From positions 1-53,290 of the forward strand of contig JAGADZ010000008.1 in assembly GCA_017613375.1 (NCBI GenBank): DNA of 53,290 nucleotides. The letters run 5' to 3'. The notes below the pieces were generated by a model, which was not told the origin of the DNA, made no database searches, and saw only the letters and a program-made list of their open reading frames with translations. Shown here piece by piece: positions 7,218 to 15,802 of the stretch (position 1 is the first letter of the stretch; every line of letters starts with the position of its first letter). This stretch comes from Bacteroidales bacterium. Its GTDB lineage: Bacteria; Bacteroidota; Bacteroidia; Bacteroidales; P3. The translations under genes and the position numbers were made by a program.

Positions 7218-8140
7218 TTTTCTTTTATTGCGTTTTGAAGTATTCTGCCAACCTCCCACACTCTCGCGTCGCGAGCAATTATCCTTCCTTCTGGGTCGAG
7301 CAGGATAATATAAGGGATATGGTCTATTTCGAGCTGCTCCATATATGGGGCGTCCCATTGTTTTTTGTCGCGGTCTATCTCGATGGTAATAACCTGCAGG
7401 TTGTCGAACTGTCCTTCGAGACTATTGCGTGCCGCCGTGCATTGTTCGCACCATGTGGCGCCGAAGAGCAGGGCGTGGCAGAGGCTGTCGGACATCACCT
7501 CGGTGAGTTTTCTCGTAGTGCCATCGCTGTCGACAAAGGCAAAATCGGGGAGTTTGGAGCCCGTGCTCAGCACACGCAGACGTTCCATGCGGTCGGTAAG
7601 CAATTTGTAGTGGTAGGTCCTTGTCGCTCCGCTGTCCAGAAGTTCATATAGCGACGCTACGTCGTCGAACTCCATATTCGGCGACAGGTAACGGGCAATG
7701 ATATAAGGACTCAGTACCGAGGCGTGGTTCTCTTCCACAAATTCCACGAGACACTGCATATCGCCGTCGCACTGTTCCAGCAAATAGCGTATACGGCTGT
7801 TGGAGCGGGAGCCTGTGATGGGGGATGCGTCGGGATTCCCGGCATTGACAGTGATGTTAATGTCGGCATTCTCGATAAAGAAAGCCACGGGAGTGGCGAA
7901 GTCGGCATGTCTCAGTTCGGCGTAAGCCTCGCCAGCCACCGTGCCGCTGAATTCAGCCATCCGGTTGTCGATACGGGCTTTCAGCGTGCGAGGACGCAGA
8001 CCGTTGTCATAAATAATCAGTGAGACGCTGCCGCGCAGAGACGCCGGCAACGATGCACGTACATGGAATCCCTGAGCCTGCACGGCACCCATAGCCCACA
8101 GCAGCACAATAAGAAGAAGCTTCAGTCTTCTGCCGGGCAT
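7214..8140 (-). CDS. Exported DUF4369-like protein with C-terminal thioredoxin fold
   Basis: The 308-residue protein opens with a signal peptide (MPGRRLKLLLIVLLWAMGAV, cleavage near QAQ). Residues about 25-115 form a beta-rich domain like the DUF4369 domain often fused to thioredoxins in Bacteroidota. The C-terminal part, from GSKLPDFAFVDSDGTTR at 194, is a TlpA/ResA-like thioredoxin fold with the redox pair Cys231 and Cys234 in the WCEQC motif. It also has the cis-proline segment HIPYIILLDPEGRI. The likely role is disulfide exchange in the periplasm; its client is unknown. It overlaps manA by four bases and follows the small lipoprotein gene by nine. Confidence 0.85.
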   Translation of the reverse strand: MPGRRLKLLLIVLLWAMGAVQAQGFHVRASLPASLRGSVSLIIYDNGLRPRTLKARIDNRMAEFSGTVAGEAYAELRHADFATPVAFFIENADINITVNAGNPDASPITGSRSNSRIRYLLEQCDGDMQCLVEFVEENHASVLSPYIIARYLSPNMEFDDVASLYELLDSGATRTYHYKLLTDRMERLRVLSTGSKLPDFAFVDSDGTTRKLTEVMSDSLCHALLFGATWCEQCTAARNSLEGQFDNLQVITIEIDRDKKQWDAPYMEQLEIDHIPYIILLDPEGRIIARDARVWEVGRILQNAIKEK

Positions 8141-8149
8141 GGCTGTGGA

Positions 8150-8344
8150 TTAATAGGAGTGGTAGGTAGAGCTATTGCGTTGGTTGTTGCCGCGGACCTT
8201 GTAGTTGCGGTTAATCTTCTTCGAATTCTTCTTCTTCGAAACATACATAGTGTTCGATGATTTGCACGAAGTCGTGGTGCCGCATACGCCGACCAAGCCT
8301 ACCAGCACAACAAGCATCAAGAGTATTCTGACTGCCTTTTTCAT
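8150..8344 (-). CDS. Small basic lipoprotein, unknown function
   Basis: A 64-residue product starts MKKAVRILLMLVVLVGLVGV and has a plausible lipobox ending TTTSC at about Cys27. The mature part is only about 38 residues, very rich in Lys, Asn, Arg and Ser (KKKNSKKINRNYKVRGNNQR). An in-frame ATG 42 bases upstream would put extra charged residues before the signal sequence, so 8344 is preferred. It is the first gene of the unit leading to the thioredoxin-fold protein and manA. I do not recognise the family; small cationic lipoproteins can contact anionic envelope polymers, but that is only inference. Confidence 0.65.
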   Translation of the reverse strand: MKKAVRILLMLVVLVGLVGVCGTTTSCKSSNTMYVSKKKNSKKINRNYKVRGNNQRNSSTYHSY

Positions 8345-8540
8345 AACCCTATCTTTTTTGCCGCGGAGAGAATTACCGTTAAGCAATACACTCCGCGATA
8401 TATTACATATATTTATTTTTCAATCTATTATCGCGAATTTTAAAGTAAAAAAAGTCCTTTTTACTTTTTACAAAGTAACAAAAAAAAATTGGCATGGGCA
8501 AATTTCAGCTGTTTTTTCCTTTCAATTTAATAATTTTTTG

Positions 8541-8548
8541 TATTTTTG
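8541..8548 (+). promoter_or_regulatory. -7 box TATTTTTG upstream of the WG-repeat gene
   Basis: TATTTTTG matches the TAnnTTTG consensus and lies 27 bases before the ATG at 8576. A T-rich stretch containing TTTTTTG lies just upstream, but no well-spaced -33 box is clear. Confidence 0.55.
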
Positions 8549-8575
8549 CACCCAATTTTAATTCAAATATAAGAC

Positions 8576-9934
8576 ATGATCAAGAGATTTGGGACAGCCC
8601 TATTACTGGCATTTTTTCTTCTGTCATGTGCCACTGCCATGGCACAGATACCACCCAAGGCACCCACAACGCCCCGACCAAAGCCGCAACCCACCAAACC
8701 CTCTCCGCAAAACAAAGAGCCTTACACTTTGGTTATCCCTGCCACATTTGATGATGCACGAGCTTTCAGTGATGGATTAGCCGCCGTGCAAATCAATGAA
8801 AAATGGGGTTATATTGACAAGACTGGAAGACTTGTAATACCTGCCACGTTTGAAAGCGCAGGTAATTTTAAAAAAGGTGTTGCAGAGGTCCTAATCAGTG
8901 ACAATTATTTTTATATTGACAAGACTGGAAAAACGATTTCTTTGGGCGGAAATTTCTTTGAAGGATTTGCCTGCGAAGAAATAAACGGCAAGTTCGGGTT
9001 TGTCGACAAGTCAGGAAGGCTTGTAATACCAGCCACATATGATAATGCATGGGATTTCTCAGGAGGGTTGGCTGCTGTAGAAATCAATGGCAAATGGGGT
9101 TATATAGATAAGACTGGAAGATTTGTAATACCTTCAATATATGATGATGTATTGCCATTCTCAGAGGGGTTGGCCGCAGTAGAAATCAATGGCAAATGGG
9201 GTTACATAGATAAGACCGGAAGACTTGTAATACCTGCTATATTTGATAATGCATACACTTTCTTGAAGGAAGGTTTGGCATACGTTACCTTTAACGATAT
9301 GACTGGATTAATTGACAAAACCGGCAAAATTGTCATCAATGCTCTACTTGATTTCTATTATTACAATTATCTCTTATCTGAATGGGATTTATCTGATGTA
9401 GACCTCGTAAGCACTCGTCACGAAGCAATGTGGTTCAGAGACCTTAATAATTATCCTATTTTTTCTGAGGGAATAGCCGTTGTAAAAATAAATGACGAAT
9501 ATGGCTTTATCGACAAGACCGGTAAGCTTATTTCCGATGCCACTTTTGAAAAAGCACTCCTATTCCATGAAGGTCTTGCCGCTGTAGAAATCGACGGGAA
9601 ATGGGGTTTTATTGACAAAACGGGGAAGATTGTTATTCCTGCAGGTTATGATATAGTGGGCGATTTTTATAATGGACTGGCTACTGTAATAATCAATGAT
9701 AAATATAGTTTTATTGACAAAACTGGCAGACTAATTATTCCCGCAATATTTGATAATGCATATAATTTCTCCGAAGGATTGGCCTGTGTGTCAATAGATG
9801 ACAGATATGGATATATTGATAAATCCGGCAGATTCATTATACCAGTTGTTTTTGATTATGCAATACCATTTTCCGAAGGATTAGCCGCCGTAGAAATCGA
9901 TGGCAAATGGGGGTTTATCAAATATAACAAGTAG
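8576..9934 (+). CDS. Exported WG-repeat protein
   Basis: The 452-residue protein has a signal sequence (MIKRFGTALLLAFFLLSCATA, cleavage near AMAQ, or a lipoprotein if Cys18 is used). A Pro/Lys-rich linker follows. About ten WG-type repeats then run to the end, each near 35-45 residues, with the core G-[YF]-I-D-K-T-G-[RK]-[LIF]-V-I-P and a preceding F-S-E-G-L-A-A-V-[EK]-I-N-G-K-W. WG repeats form beta-rich modules with mostly unknown roles, often at the cell surface. The coding sequence is visibly richer in A and T than its neighbours, and one spacer (around residues 250-300) is irregular, suggesting repeat gain and decay. Confidence 0.88.
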   Translation: MIKRFGTALLLAFFLLSCATAMAQIPPKAPTTPRPKPQPTKPSPQNKEPYTLVIPATFDDARAFSDGLAAVQINEKWGYIDKTGRLVIPATFESAGNFKKGVAEVLISDNYFYIDKTGKTISLGGNFFEGFACEEINGKFGFVDKSGRLVIPATYDNAWDFSGGLAAVEINGKWGYIDKTGRFVIPSIYDDVLPFSEGLAAVEINGKWGYIDKTGRLVIPAIFDNAYTFLKEGLAYVTFNDMTGLIDKTGKIVINALLDFYYYNYLLSEWDLSDVDLVSTRHEAMWFRDLNNYPIFSEGIAVVKINDEYGFIDKTGKLISDATFEKALLFHEGLAAVEIDGKWGFIDKTGKIVIPAGYDIVGDFYNGLATVIINDKYSFIDKTGRLIIPAIFDNAYNFSEGLACVSIDDRYGYIDKSGRFIIPVVFDYAIPFSEGLAAVEIDGKWGFIKYNK

Positions 9935-10010
9935 TGAGGAAAAGAGTTTGACGAGCATTCACTGAAAAACCACACATTATTTTTTTTTCATCATATCCGT
10001 TTTTTTTGTG

Positions 10011-10018
10011 TAATTTTG
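10011..10018 (+). promoter_or_regulatory. -7 box TAATTTTG upstream of the 88-residue membrane protein and efp
   Basis: TAATTTTG matches TAnnTTTG and lies 25 bases before the ATG at 10044. Efp starts only 47 bases after that gene ends, and I see no closer box, so both may use this promoter. Confidence 0.55.
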
Positions 10019-10043
10019 CATTTTCAAAAACCGACTGTTATAG

Positions 10044-10310
10044 ATGGACAAATCAACATTGGCAAAGATATACGAGTGGGCTTCCTACATACTTATTTTG
10101 GGTGCCACAGTGTATTATTTCTTTATTGACAAGAATGCCAGCATCACATTGTGTATTATCATGTTGGCACTGTTTGCACGCAACTTTATGTACCGCACCC
10201 GCTACAAGCTTTTCGAGGCCGAGAACGAAGAGCTGAAAGTCGACCTCCGTCGCCTGACGAACCTCCTGGAGGTGGCCAAAAAGTCGGAAACGAAGAACGA
10301 CAAAGAATAA
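10044..10310 (+). CDS. Small membrane protein with C-terminal helix, unknown function
   Basis: The 88-residue product has two hydrophobic helices, about residues 12-28 (WASYILILGATVYYFFI) and 33-46 (SITLCIIMLALFARN). A charged amphipathic helix follows (YKLFEAENEELKVDLRRLTN), which could form a coiled coil, then a Lys/Glu tail. No signal peptidase site is evident, so it is probably an inner-membrane protein with its tail in the cytoplasm. The gene directly precedes efp on the same strand and probably shares its promoter. I do not recognise a named family. Confidence 0.7.
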   Translation: MDKSTLAKIYEWASYILILGATVYYFFIDKNASITLCIIMLALFARNFMYRTRYKLFEAENEELKVDLRRLTNLLEVAKKSETKNDKE

Positions 10311-10357
10311 AAAACACTACTTTCATCACCGAAATCAATTAAACATCAAAAATATTT

Positions 10358-10921
10358 ATGGCAACAACAGCAGATATCAAAAACGGTCTTTGCATTAATT
10401 TCAACAACGACATTTACACTATCGTGGAATTCCTCCATGTGAAACCAGGCAAGGGTGCCGCTTTCGTACGCACCAAGATGCGTAACGTCAAGACCGGCCG
10501 AGTCCTTGAGAACACCTTCCCTTCGGGAGCCAAGATTGACATCGTCCGCGTGGAACGTCGTCCCTACACCTACCTCTACAAAGAGGCCGACCTCTACTAC
10601 TTCATGCACACCGAGACTTTCGAGCAGATAGGCGTGGAAGAGGCCATCATCAACGCTCCCCAGTTCCTGAAAGAGGGTCAGTATGTTGAAATCACCGTCC
10701 ATGCCGACACCGAGACACCGTTACTGTGCGAACTTCCTCCGTTTATCGAGACCGTGGTGACCTACACCGAGCCCGGTTTCGCAGGCAATACCGCCACCAA
10801 CGCCATGAAGGACGCCACCGTGGAACCCGGCGTGCAGATCCGCGTGCCTCTCTTCATCAAAGAAGGCGAGCGTATCAAGGTCGACACCCGTACCGGCGAA
10901 TATTCAGAAAGAATCAAGTAA
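10358..10921 (+). CDS. efp: Translation elongation factor P
   Basis: EF-P enters the ribosomal E site and rescues ribosomes stalled at consecutive prolines. The 187-residue protein has the three-barrel layout. Domain I carries the loop [14 protein letters not shown], where Lys32 is the tip residue that many bacteria modify. Domain III ends [15 protein letters not shown], the classic EF-P signature. No EpmA-, EpmB- or EarP-like modifier gene is in the window, so the modification state is unknown. A strong terminator follows at 10946-10980. Confidence 0.97.
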   Translation: MATTADIKNGLCINFNNDIYTIVEFLHVKPGKGAAFVRTKMRNVKTGRVLENTFPSGAKIDIVRVERRPYTYLYKEADLYYFMHTETFEQIGVEEAIINAPQFLKEGQYVEITVHADTETPLLCELPPFIETVVTYTEPGFAGNTATNAMKDATVEPGVQIRVPLFIKEGERIKVDTRTGEYSERIK

Positions 10922-10945
10922 GGGATCCTCCCTTAAGAATCAACA

Positions 10946-10980
10946 AGGGAATGAGGGACGGCTCCTTCATTCCCCTTTTT
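10946..10980 (+). terminator. Intrinsic terminator after efp
   Basis: The stem GGGAATGAGGGA (10947-10958) pairs with TCCTTCATTCCC (10963-10974), allowing one G-T pair, around a CGGC loop, and is followed by CTTTTT. A shorter AAGGGA/TCCCTT hairpin lies just before it at 10920-10934. Confidence 0.85.
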
Positions 10981-10999
10981 ATGCAAACAGACAATAGCA

Positions 11000-12010
11000 A
11001 TGAAGAGACATTTTCGTATTGCAGTCCTGGCCATCGCAGTGGCGCTCCTCGCCGGATGCCACGGCAAGAAAGGCGACAACACCCCTGCGGCACCGACGAC
11101 GAAAGACTACAGCAACGTCGCCATCCCCGCCTTCAACGCCGATTCGGCATACACTTTCGTTGCCGACCAACTCGCGTTCGGATTCCGACACCCTGGCACC
11201 AAAGGGCACGAACAATGTGCCGAATATATAGCCCGCATGATGGGTCGCTGGTGCGACACCGTTATCGTGCAGCCATTCTCCACGACACTGTGGAACGGCC
11301 AACATGTCAATGGCAAGAATATCATCGCCTCTCTGGCTCCCGAGAGAGAGAATCGCATCCTGCTTGCCGCCCATTGGGATTCGCGCCAGTGGGCAGACCA
11401 CGACCTCGACACTACGAAATGGCGCAGTCCGCTCCCTGGTGCCAACGACGGTGCCAGCGGCGTGGGATTGCTTATGGAGATGGCCCGTGTCATGTCGGTC
11501 ATGCCGCCTGATGTAGGGATAGACTTCGTCTTTTTCGATGTTGAAGATCAGGGCATCCCCGAATGGGCGGGACGCTACGAAGACAACACTTGGTGCAAGG
11601 GCTCCCAATACTGGGCTTCGAACCCCCACAAGCTGTTCTACCAAGCCATGTACGGCATCCTCTTCGATATGGTGGGTACCGCAGCACCCCGCTTCACGAA
11701 AGAGGAGATATCCATGAACTTCGCCCAAGGCGTCATGAACAAGATGTGGGGCTGTGCCGCCTTCCTCGGCCACGGCAATATCTTCGTCAACGAACTTAGC
11801 AGCGGCATCCTCGACGACCACCTGTACATCAACCAGATTATCAAAATCCCCACCATAGACGTTGTACAGAACAGCGTCAACTGCAGCTTCTATCCTCACT
11901 GGCATACCGTCAACGACGACCTCGACGCTGTAGACCGCAACACCCTCGCCATCGTGGCCACGGTGACAATGAAAATGATATACGGCGACTATCCTGCCAA
12001 GAAGAAATAA
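11000..12010 (+). CDS. M28-family / glutaminyl-cyclase-like lipoprotein
   Basis: The 336-residue lipoprotein has signal MKRHFRIAVLAIAVALLAGC with the lipobox ending at Cys20. The M28 zinc-hydrolase fold shows AAHWDSR (first His/Asp ligands), PGANDGASGVGLLMEMAR (bridging Asp region), FFDVEDQG (Glu/Asp) and, late, SFYPHWHTVNDDLDAVD with the last His ligand. This pattern fits the glutaminyl-peptide cyclotransferase branch, which converts N-terminal Gln to pyroglutamate. In Bacteroidota many exported proteins start with Gln after signal cleavage, so a role in capping them is plausible. A plain aminopeptidase remains possible. Confidence 0.87.
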   Translation: MKRHFRIAVLAIAVALLAGCHGKKGDNTPAAPTTKDYSNVAIPAFNADSAYTFVADQLAFGFRHPGTKGHEQCAEYIARMMGRWCDTVIVQPFSTTLWNGQHVNGKNIIASLAPERENRILLAAHWDSRQWADHDLDTTKWRSPLPGANDGASGVGLLMEMARVMSVMPPDVGIDFVFFDVEDQGIPEWAGRYEDNTWCKGSQYWASNPHKLFYQAMYGILFDMVGTAAPRFTKEEISMNFAQGVMNKMWGCAAFLGHGNIFVNELSSGILDDHLYINQIIKIPTIDVVQNSVNCSFYPHWHTVNDDLDAVDRNTLAIVATVTMKMIYGDYPAKKK

Positions 12011-12018
12011 CCACTTCC

Positions 12019-12441
12019 ATGAAACGGCTGATAATTCCTGCCATTCTGGCATTGCTGCTCCCCCTACTCTCCTGCGACAGGGAGAACCAGTGCCATATAT
12101 CAATAGGTATCACCAATTTTAATATCGAGCCCGACGCCGCCTACTATCAGGGGCTGAACAACGTAGGGGGATATATGTATTTTGTAGGCGGCAACCGCGG
12201 CGTGGTAATCATACGGACCTCGTACAATGACTTCGTGGCTTACGAACGCACCTGCCCGCATGACAACAACAGTGCCGTGGAGGTGTCGGAGGAATACGGC
12301 AGTGCCATCCTGGAGTGTCCTGTCTGTCACTCCTGTTTTGTAGTGGAGTCCGACGGCATACCCATTGACGGCAGTGCCACATCCTGCCAGCTGTACCAAT
12401 ACTCTACGATGTACACTGGCGGGAAGCTATATGTTTATTAA
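12019..12441 (+). CDS. Lipoprotein with a Rieske-like Cys/His cluster
   Basis: The 140-residue product has a lipoprotein signal (LLPLLSC, Cys19). The pattern resembles a Rieske [2Fe-2S] domain: TCPH at Cys79/His81, then after 18 residues ECPVCHSCF with Cys100, Cys103, His104 and Cys106, then a strand-rich end (YTGGKLYVY). A canonical Rieske second box is C-P-C-H, so here one extra residue (Val102) separates the Cys and His. This could mean altered cluster ligation, a zinc site or loss of the cluster. It starts eight bases after the M28 gene and is probably co-transcribed with it. Confidence 0.7.
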   Translation: MKRLIIPAILALLLPLLSCDRENQCHISIGITNFNIEPDAAYYQGLNNVGGYMYFVGGNRGVVIIRTSYNDFVAYERTCPHDNNSAVEVSEEYGSAILECPVCHSCFVVESDGIPIDGSATSCQLYQYSTMYTGGKLYVY

Positions 12442-12473
12442 AGGAGGGAGTAAAGGTTAAAGTTAATAAGAGG

Positions 12474-12508
12474 TATGAGGTTTGAGGTATGAAGTGTGAG
12501 GTATGAGG
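12474..12508 (+). repeat. Heptad array A (5 x TRTGADG-like)
   Basis: Five consecutive seven-base units read TATGAGG, TTTGAGG, TATGAAG, TGTGAGG, TATGAGG. The array is preceded by AAAGGTTAAAGTTAATAAGAGG-like sequence and followed by TTGGTAAAG. The rest of the gap to 12776 is A/T-rich, apart from an ACAAGTCC/GGACTTGT hairpin at 12712-12730; no gene is seen. Confidence 0.9.
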
Positions 12509-12538
12509 TTGGTAAAGTTTATAGGTTAAAGAAAAAAG

Positions 12539-12558
12539 TTTTCGTTATCGTTTTCGTC
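12539..12558 (+). repeat. Dispersed 20-mer, copy 1
   Basis: TTTTCGTTATCGTTTTCGTC occurs here and identically at 20586-20605 and 22736-22755, each time shortly after a heptad array and TTAAAG-rich sequence. Confidence 0.9.
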
Positions 12559-12776
12559 TTAAATAGTTAAATAAAGGTTTTAAGATTTATATTACTAAAA
12601 TTCAATAATTTATAGTATTATTACATCTTATTTAACCATTATTTAACTCTATTTTTCAACACTTCTTTTGCCAAATCTTACATCAACTTTTCTTTTACCG
12701 AAGCCTAATGAACAAGTCCTGTGGACTTGTGAGCCAAGACCCGGGAATACCTCATTTTTCGGAATCCTCTGGGGTG

Positions 12777-15011
12777 TTAGAAGTATGGTCTTGTGACGGA
12801 GTTTTTGCAGTGAAGGATATCTTTCGGGATGCCTGCAAAGAGCAGTCGACCGCCGTCTTCGCCACCACCGGGGCCAAGTTCAATAAGATAATCCGCCTGT
12901 TTCATAACATCGAGACTATGTTCTATGAGAATCAACGTATTGCCTGCGTCAGTCATCTCGTTGAAGAGGGTCATGAGCCTGCGGATATCATCAAGATGCA
13001 ACCCATCGGTGGGTTCGTCGATAACATACACCTCCCCTTTCTTATATAGATTGTCCGCAAGCTTGACACGCTGCAGTTCTCCGCCACTGAGGGTACTCAT
13101 GGACTGGTCCAGATGCAGGTATCCCAGCCCCACTTTGGAGAGTGCCCTGAGCTGAGGCATAAAAGGTTGGTCGCTAAAGAATTCCGATGCTTCCTCGACG
13201 GTAAGACCCATCACGTCGGCAATATTCATACCTCGGTATCTATATTGTAGAGCTTCGTCGTTGTAGCGTCGTCCATGGCAAGCCTCGCAGACAGTCTCTA
13301 TACTCTCCATGAAAGCCATGTCCGAGACAATGACTCCCTTTCCACCACAGGCAGGACAGCCTCCTTTGCTGTTGAACGAAAATAGCTGAGCCGACACCTT
13401 ATTGGCTTTAGCGAACAGCCTCCGTATCGGGTCAGAAATATCAAGATATGTGGCAGGTGTAGAACGAAGATTTATTCCTATGTCTTTCTGTCCTATGAAG
13501 ATAATCCGGCGGTCGACATTATCGATAAAATGCTTCATAAGGGAGCTCTTCCCCGAGCCTGCAACACCTGCTATCACCGTGAAAACACCGACAGGGATGT
13601 CGACGCTGATATCCTTGAGGTTGTGCAGTGTCGCATGTTCCACGTGAAACCACTCCGAAGGAGTCCTAACAGAGCTCTTTAATTCGGTGTGGTGATGCAG
13701 CATGCGGCCTGTAATCGTGTCGGATTTGAGCAATCCGTCATAATCACCTTCGAACATTATCCTACCTCCGTTGGAGCCTGCAGCAGGACCGAGGTCTACA
13801 ACATGGTCGGCCATGGCAATAATCTCACGGTGGTGTTCCACGATAAGTACCGTGTTGCCATGGTCACGCAGGTGCAGCATCGACTGTTTCAGCCGGCTGA
13901 TATCCTGAGGATGCAGTCCCACGCTCGGTTCGTCAAGCACATATGCCATATCAGTAAGGGCTGAATTGATGTATTTGGCTATCTTGATACGCTGTGCCTC
14001 GCCGCCGCTCAGGGTCCCTGTGCCACGGCTCAGGGAGAGATACCCAAGGCCAATATCGCAGAGAGCCTGGAGGCGTTTCAGCAGTTCGGACTGTATGTCC
14101 TTGGCCAACGGGTCGTTGAGAGACTTGACGAAAGAGAGCGCGTCGCTGATAGGCATGGCGACAACATCGGCGAGATTGAGGCCGTCGATACGGCAGCTGC
14201 GCACCCTTTCATTCAGACGGGTACCATGGCATTCGGGGCATTCAGCGGAGCATACCATGGTGTCGAGCACTTTCTGTTGGCGGCGACCCTCCTTGGTGGT
14301 GATAATACTGCGGTACATACGCGGATAGAGGCCTTCAAATTTAGCGCTCTTAGGCCAGTTGGAGGGAGGGTTTTTAAGCCTTATCTGAGGGGAATAGAGA
14401 AAGAGGTCAAGCTCCTCTTTGGAATAGTCCTTGATTTTCTTATTCAAATCGAAGAGGCCGCTGTAAGCATATCGTTTCCAACGCCATGCACCTGTGGTGA
14501 AAGTGGGGAAATGTATCACATCCTCGTCGTTGAGGCATTTGTTGAAATCCACCAGCTTATGGATGTCGAGGTCGGTGACTGTGCCCAATCCGTTACACCG
14601 AGGGCAGCTGCCCGACGGGTGGTTGAACGAGAATGAGTCGCTGTAACCCACAAAGGGCTTGCCGACACGCGAGAAGAGGAGCCTGAGCAGGGCGAAGATA
14701 TCGGTATAGGTGGCCACCGTAGAGCGAGCATTGTTGGCAGGTTTCTTCTGGTCGATGAGGATTGTCACCGGCAGGTTCTCTATCCGTTCCACATGCGGAC
14801 GACCATATTTTGGAAGATACTGCTGCACGAAAGAGGGAAAAGTCTCATTCAGTTCGCGTCGGCTCTCCGCGGCAATAGTGTCGAGGCACAGCGACGACTT
14901 ACCAGAACCAGAGATACCGGTAAAAACAGTTATCTTTCCTTTTGGCACACGCAACGAGATGTTTTTCAGATTATTCTCCGTTGCATTAAAGATATTGATA
15001 TAACCAGACAT
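12777..15011 (-). CDS. Short UvrA-type (UvrA2-like) ABC ATPase
   Basis: The 744-residue protein has two UvrA-type ATPase halves: Walker A GISGSGKS near residue 33 and GVAGSGKS in the second half, with signatures TLSGGEAQR and TLSGGELQR. Zinc-binding CxxC pairs occur at CPRCNG, CPECHG, CPACGG and CEACHG. Canonical UvrA is about 940 residues; the shortfall fits UvrA2-like proteins that lack the UvrB-binding domain and are linked to DNA-damage or drug tolerance. The start MSGYINIFNATENNL at 15011 is chosen over a longer frame that would cover the divergent PAP2 gene. A -7 box ends only seven bases before this ATG. Confidence 0.9.
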   Translation of the reverse strand: MSGYINIFNATENNLKNISLRVPKGKITVFTGISGSGKSSLCLDTIAAESRRELNETFPSFVQQYLPKYGRPHVERIENLPVTILIDQKKPANNARSTVATYTDIFALLRLLFSRVGKPFVGYSDSFSFNHPSGSCPRCNGLGTVTDLDIHKLVDFNKCLNDEDVIHFPTFTTGAWRWKRYAYSGLFDLNKKIKDYSKEELDLFLYSPQIRLKNPPSNWPKSAKFEGLYPRMYRSIITTKEGRRQQKVLDTMVCSAECPECHGTRLNERVRSCRIDGLNLADVVAMPISDALSFVKSLNDPLAKDIQSELLKRLQALCDIGLGYLSLSRGTGTLSGGEAQRIKIAKYINSALTDMAYVLDEPSVGLHPQDISRLKQSMLHLRDHGNTVLIVEHHREIIAMADHVVDLGPAAGSNGGRIMFEGDYDGLLKSDTITGRMLHHHTELKSSVRTPSEWFHVEHATLHNLKDISVDIPVGVFTVIAGVAGSGKSSLMKHFIDNVDRRIIFIGQKDIGINLRSTPATYLDISDPIRRLFAKANKVSAQLFSFNSKGGCPACGGKGVIVSDMAFMESIETVCEACHGRRYNDEALQYRYRGMNIADVMGLTVEEASEFFSDQPFMPQLRALSKVGLGYLHLDQSMSTLSGGELQRVKLADNLYKKGEVYVIDEPTDGLHLDDIRRLMTLFNEMTDAGNTLILIEHSLDVMKQADYLIELGPGGGEDGGRLLFAGIPKDILHCKNSVTRPYF

Positions 15012-15017
15012 AGGGTG

Positions 15018-15025
15018 CAAAAGTA
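15018..15025 (-). promoter_or_regulatory. -7 box TACTTTTG directly before the UvrA2-like gene
   Basis: The minus strand reads TACTTTTG, ending seven bases before the ATG at 15011. Transcription would start at or within a few bases of the ATG, suggesting a leaderless or nearly leaderless mRNA. Confidence 0.55.
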
Positions 15026-15066
15026 CAAAAAATATCGCAATCCCTCCACGGTACAGAAAAAAACAG

Positions 15067-15074
15067 TAACTTTG
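15067..15074 (+). promoter_or_regulatory. -7 box TAACTTTG upstream of the PAP2 gene
   Basis: TAACTTTG matches TAnnTTTG and lies 53 bases before the ATG at 15127. It is back-to-back with the minus-strand box at 15018-15025, forming a compact divergent promoter pair. A small inverted repeat (CGCAGGAGAGAGTCCTGCG, 15092-15110) lies in the leader. Confidence 0.6.
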
Positions 15075-15126
15075 CATCTTGAAACACTTTACGCAGGAGA
15101 GAGTCCTGCGTATAAAATGAAAAAAA

Positions 15127-15771
15127 ATGAAACGTCTACTGTTTTCGACAATACTGTCGCTGCTGCTCGTGTATCCTGTCGCCGTCCAATCCCAGGGCAT
15201 CGACTACGATATCCTGTGTGGACTCCAGCAGCATCGCACCCCTGCCGCCAATGTTGCCATGCAATGGACATCGAATACTCTGGCAGCAGTGCCGGCGATA
15301 CCCGCAGGACTGCTTCTTACGGGGCTCTGCACCGATGACGAGCAGCTACGCAATGCCGGCATAGCCACGGGGATATCGGTCATCACCGCCACCATTGTCA
15401 CCGAAGGGCTGAAATTCAGCATCCGTCGTCCACGGCCATACTTAGGATATCCCGACGACCTCGTCCCCGTCAAGACGACATATGGTTTCTCGTTCCCTTC
15501 GGGACATACATCGCTGACCTTTGCCGTGGCAACATCGCTTAGTCTCTGCTATCCGAAATGGTATGTGGTGGCGCCGTCCATGCTGTGGGCAACGAGTGTG
15601 GCGTTCTCACGTCTCTATCTCGGCGTACATTACCCCTCCGATGTGCTGACAGGGATGCTTGTCGGAGCGGCGTCGGCCTTTGCAGGGTACTATATTTCAC
15701 GTTGTTTCCAGAAAGAAGCCAATTTACCAAAGACAAAAGTGATGACAGCGCCGATAGTGATAGTGTTTTAA
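15127..15771 (+). CDS. PAP2-superfamily phosphatase
   Basis: The 214-residue protein has a signal-like N-terminus (MKRLLFSTILSLLLVYPVAV) and about five further hydrophobic helices. The three phosphatase motifs are intact: KFSIRRPRPY (K-x6-R-P), PSGHTS, and SRLYLGVHYPSD (S-R-x5-H-x3-D). Family members remove phosphate from undecaprenyl pyrophosphate, phosphatidic acid or lipid A in the periplasmic leaflet; the exact substrate cannot be read from sequence. It diverges from the UvrA2-like gene and is followed by heptad array B. Confidence 0.9.
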   Translation: MKRLLFSTILSLLLVYPVAVQSQGIDYDILCGLQQHRTPAANVAMQWTSNTLAAVPAIPAGLLLTGLCTDDEQLRNAGIATGISVITATIVTEGLKFSIRRPRPYLGYPDDLVPVKTTYGFSFPSGHTSLTFAVATSLSLCYPKWYVVAPSMLWATSVAFSRLYLGVHYPSDVLTGMLVGAASAFAGYYISRCFQKEANLPKTKVMTAPIVIVF

Positions 15772-15802
15772 CTTCAACTTTTATTTTCTCAAGCCTAAAA
15801 AA

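Noticed and set aside
10979..12103. 374-codon minus-strand open frame across the M28 lipoprotein
   Set aside because: It is a shadow of a gene with clear zinc-hydrolase motifs and a lipobox; no family match on the minus strand.
12712..12730. ACAAGTCC/GGACTTGT hairpin as terminator of the UvrA2-like gene
   Set aside because: A stem is present but no T-run follows on the minus strand.
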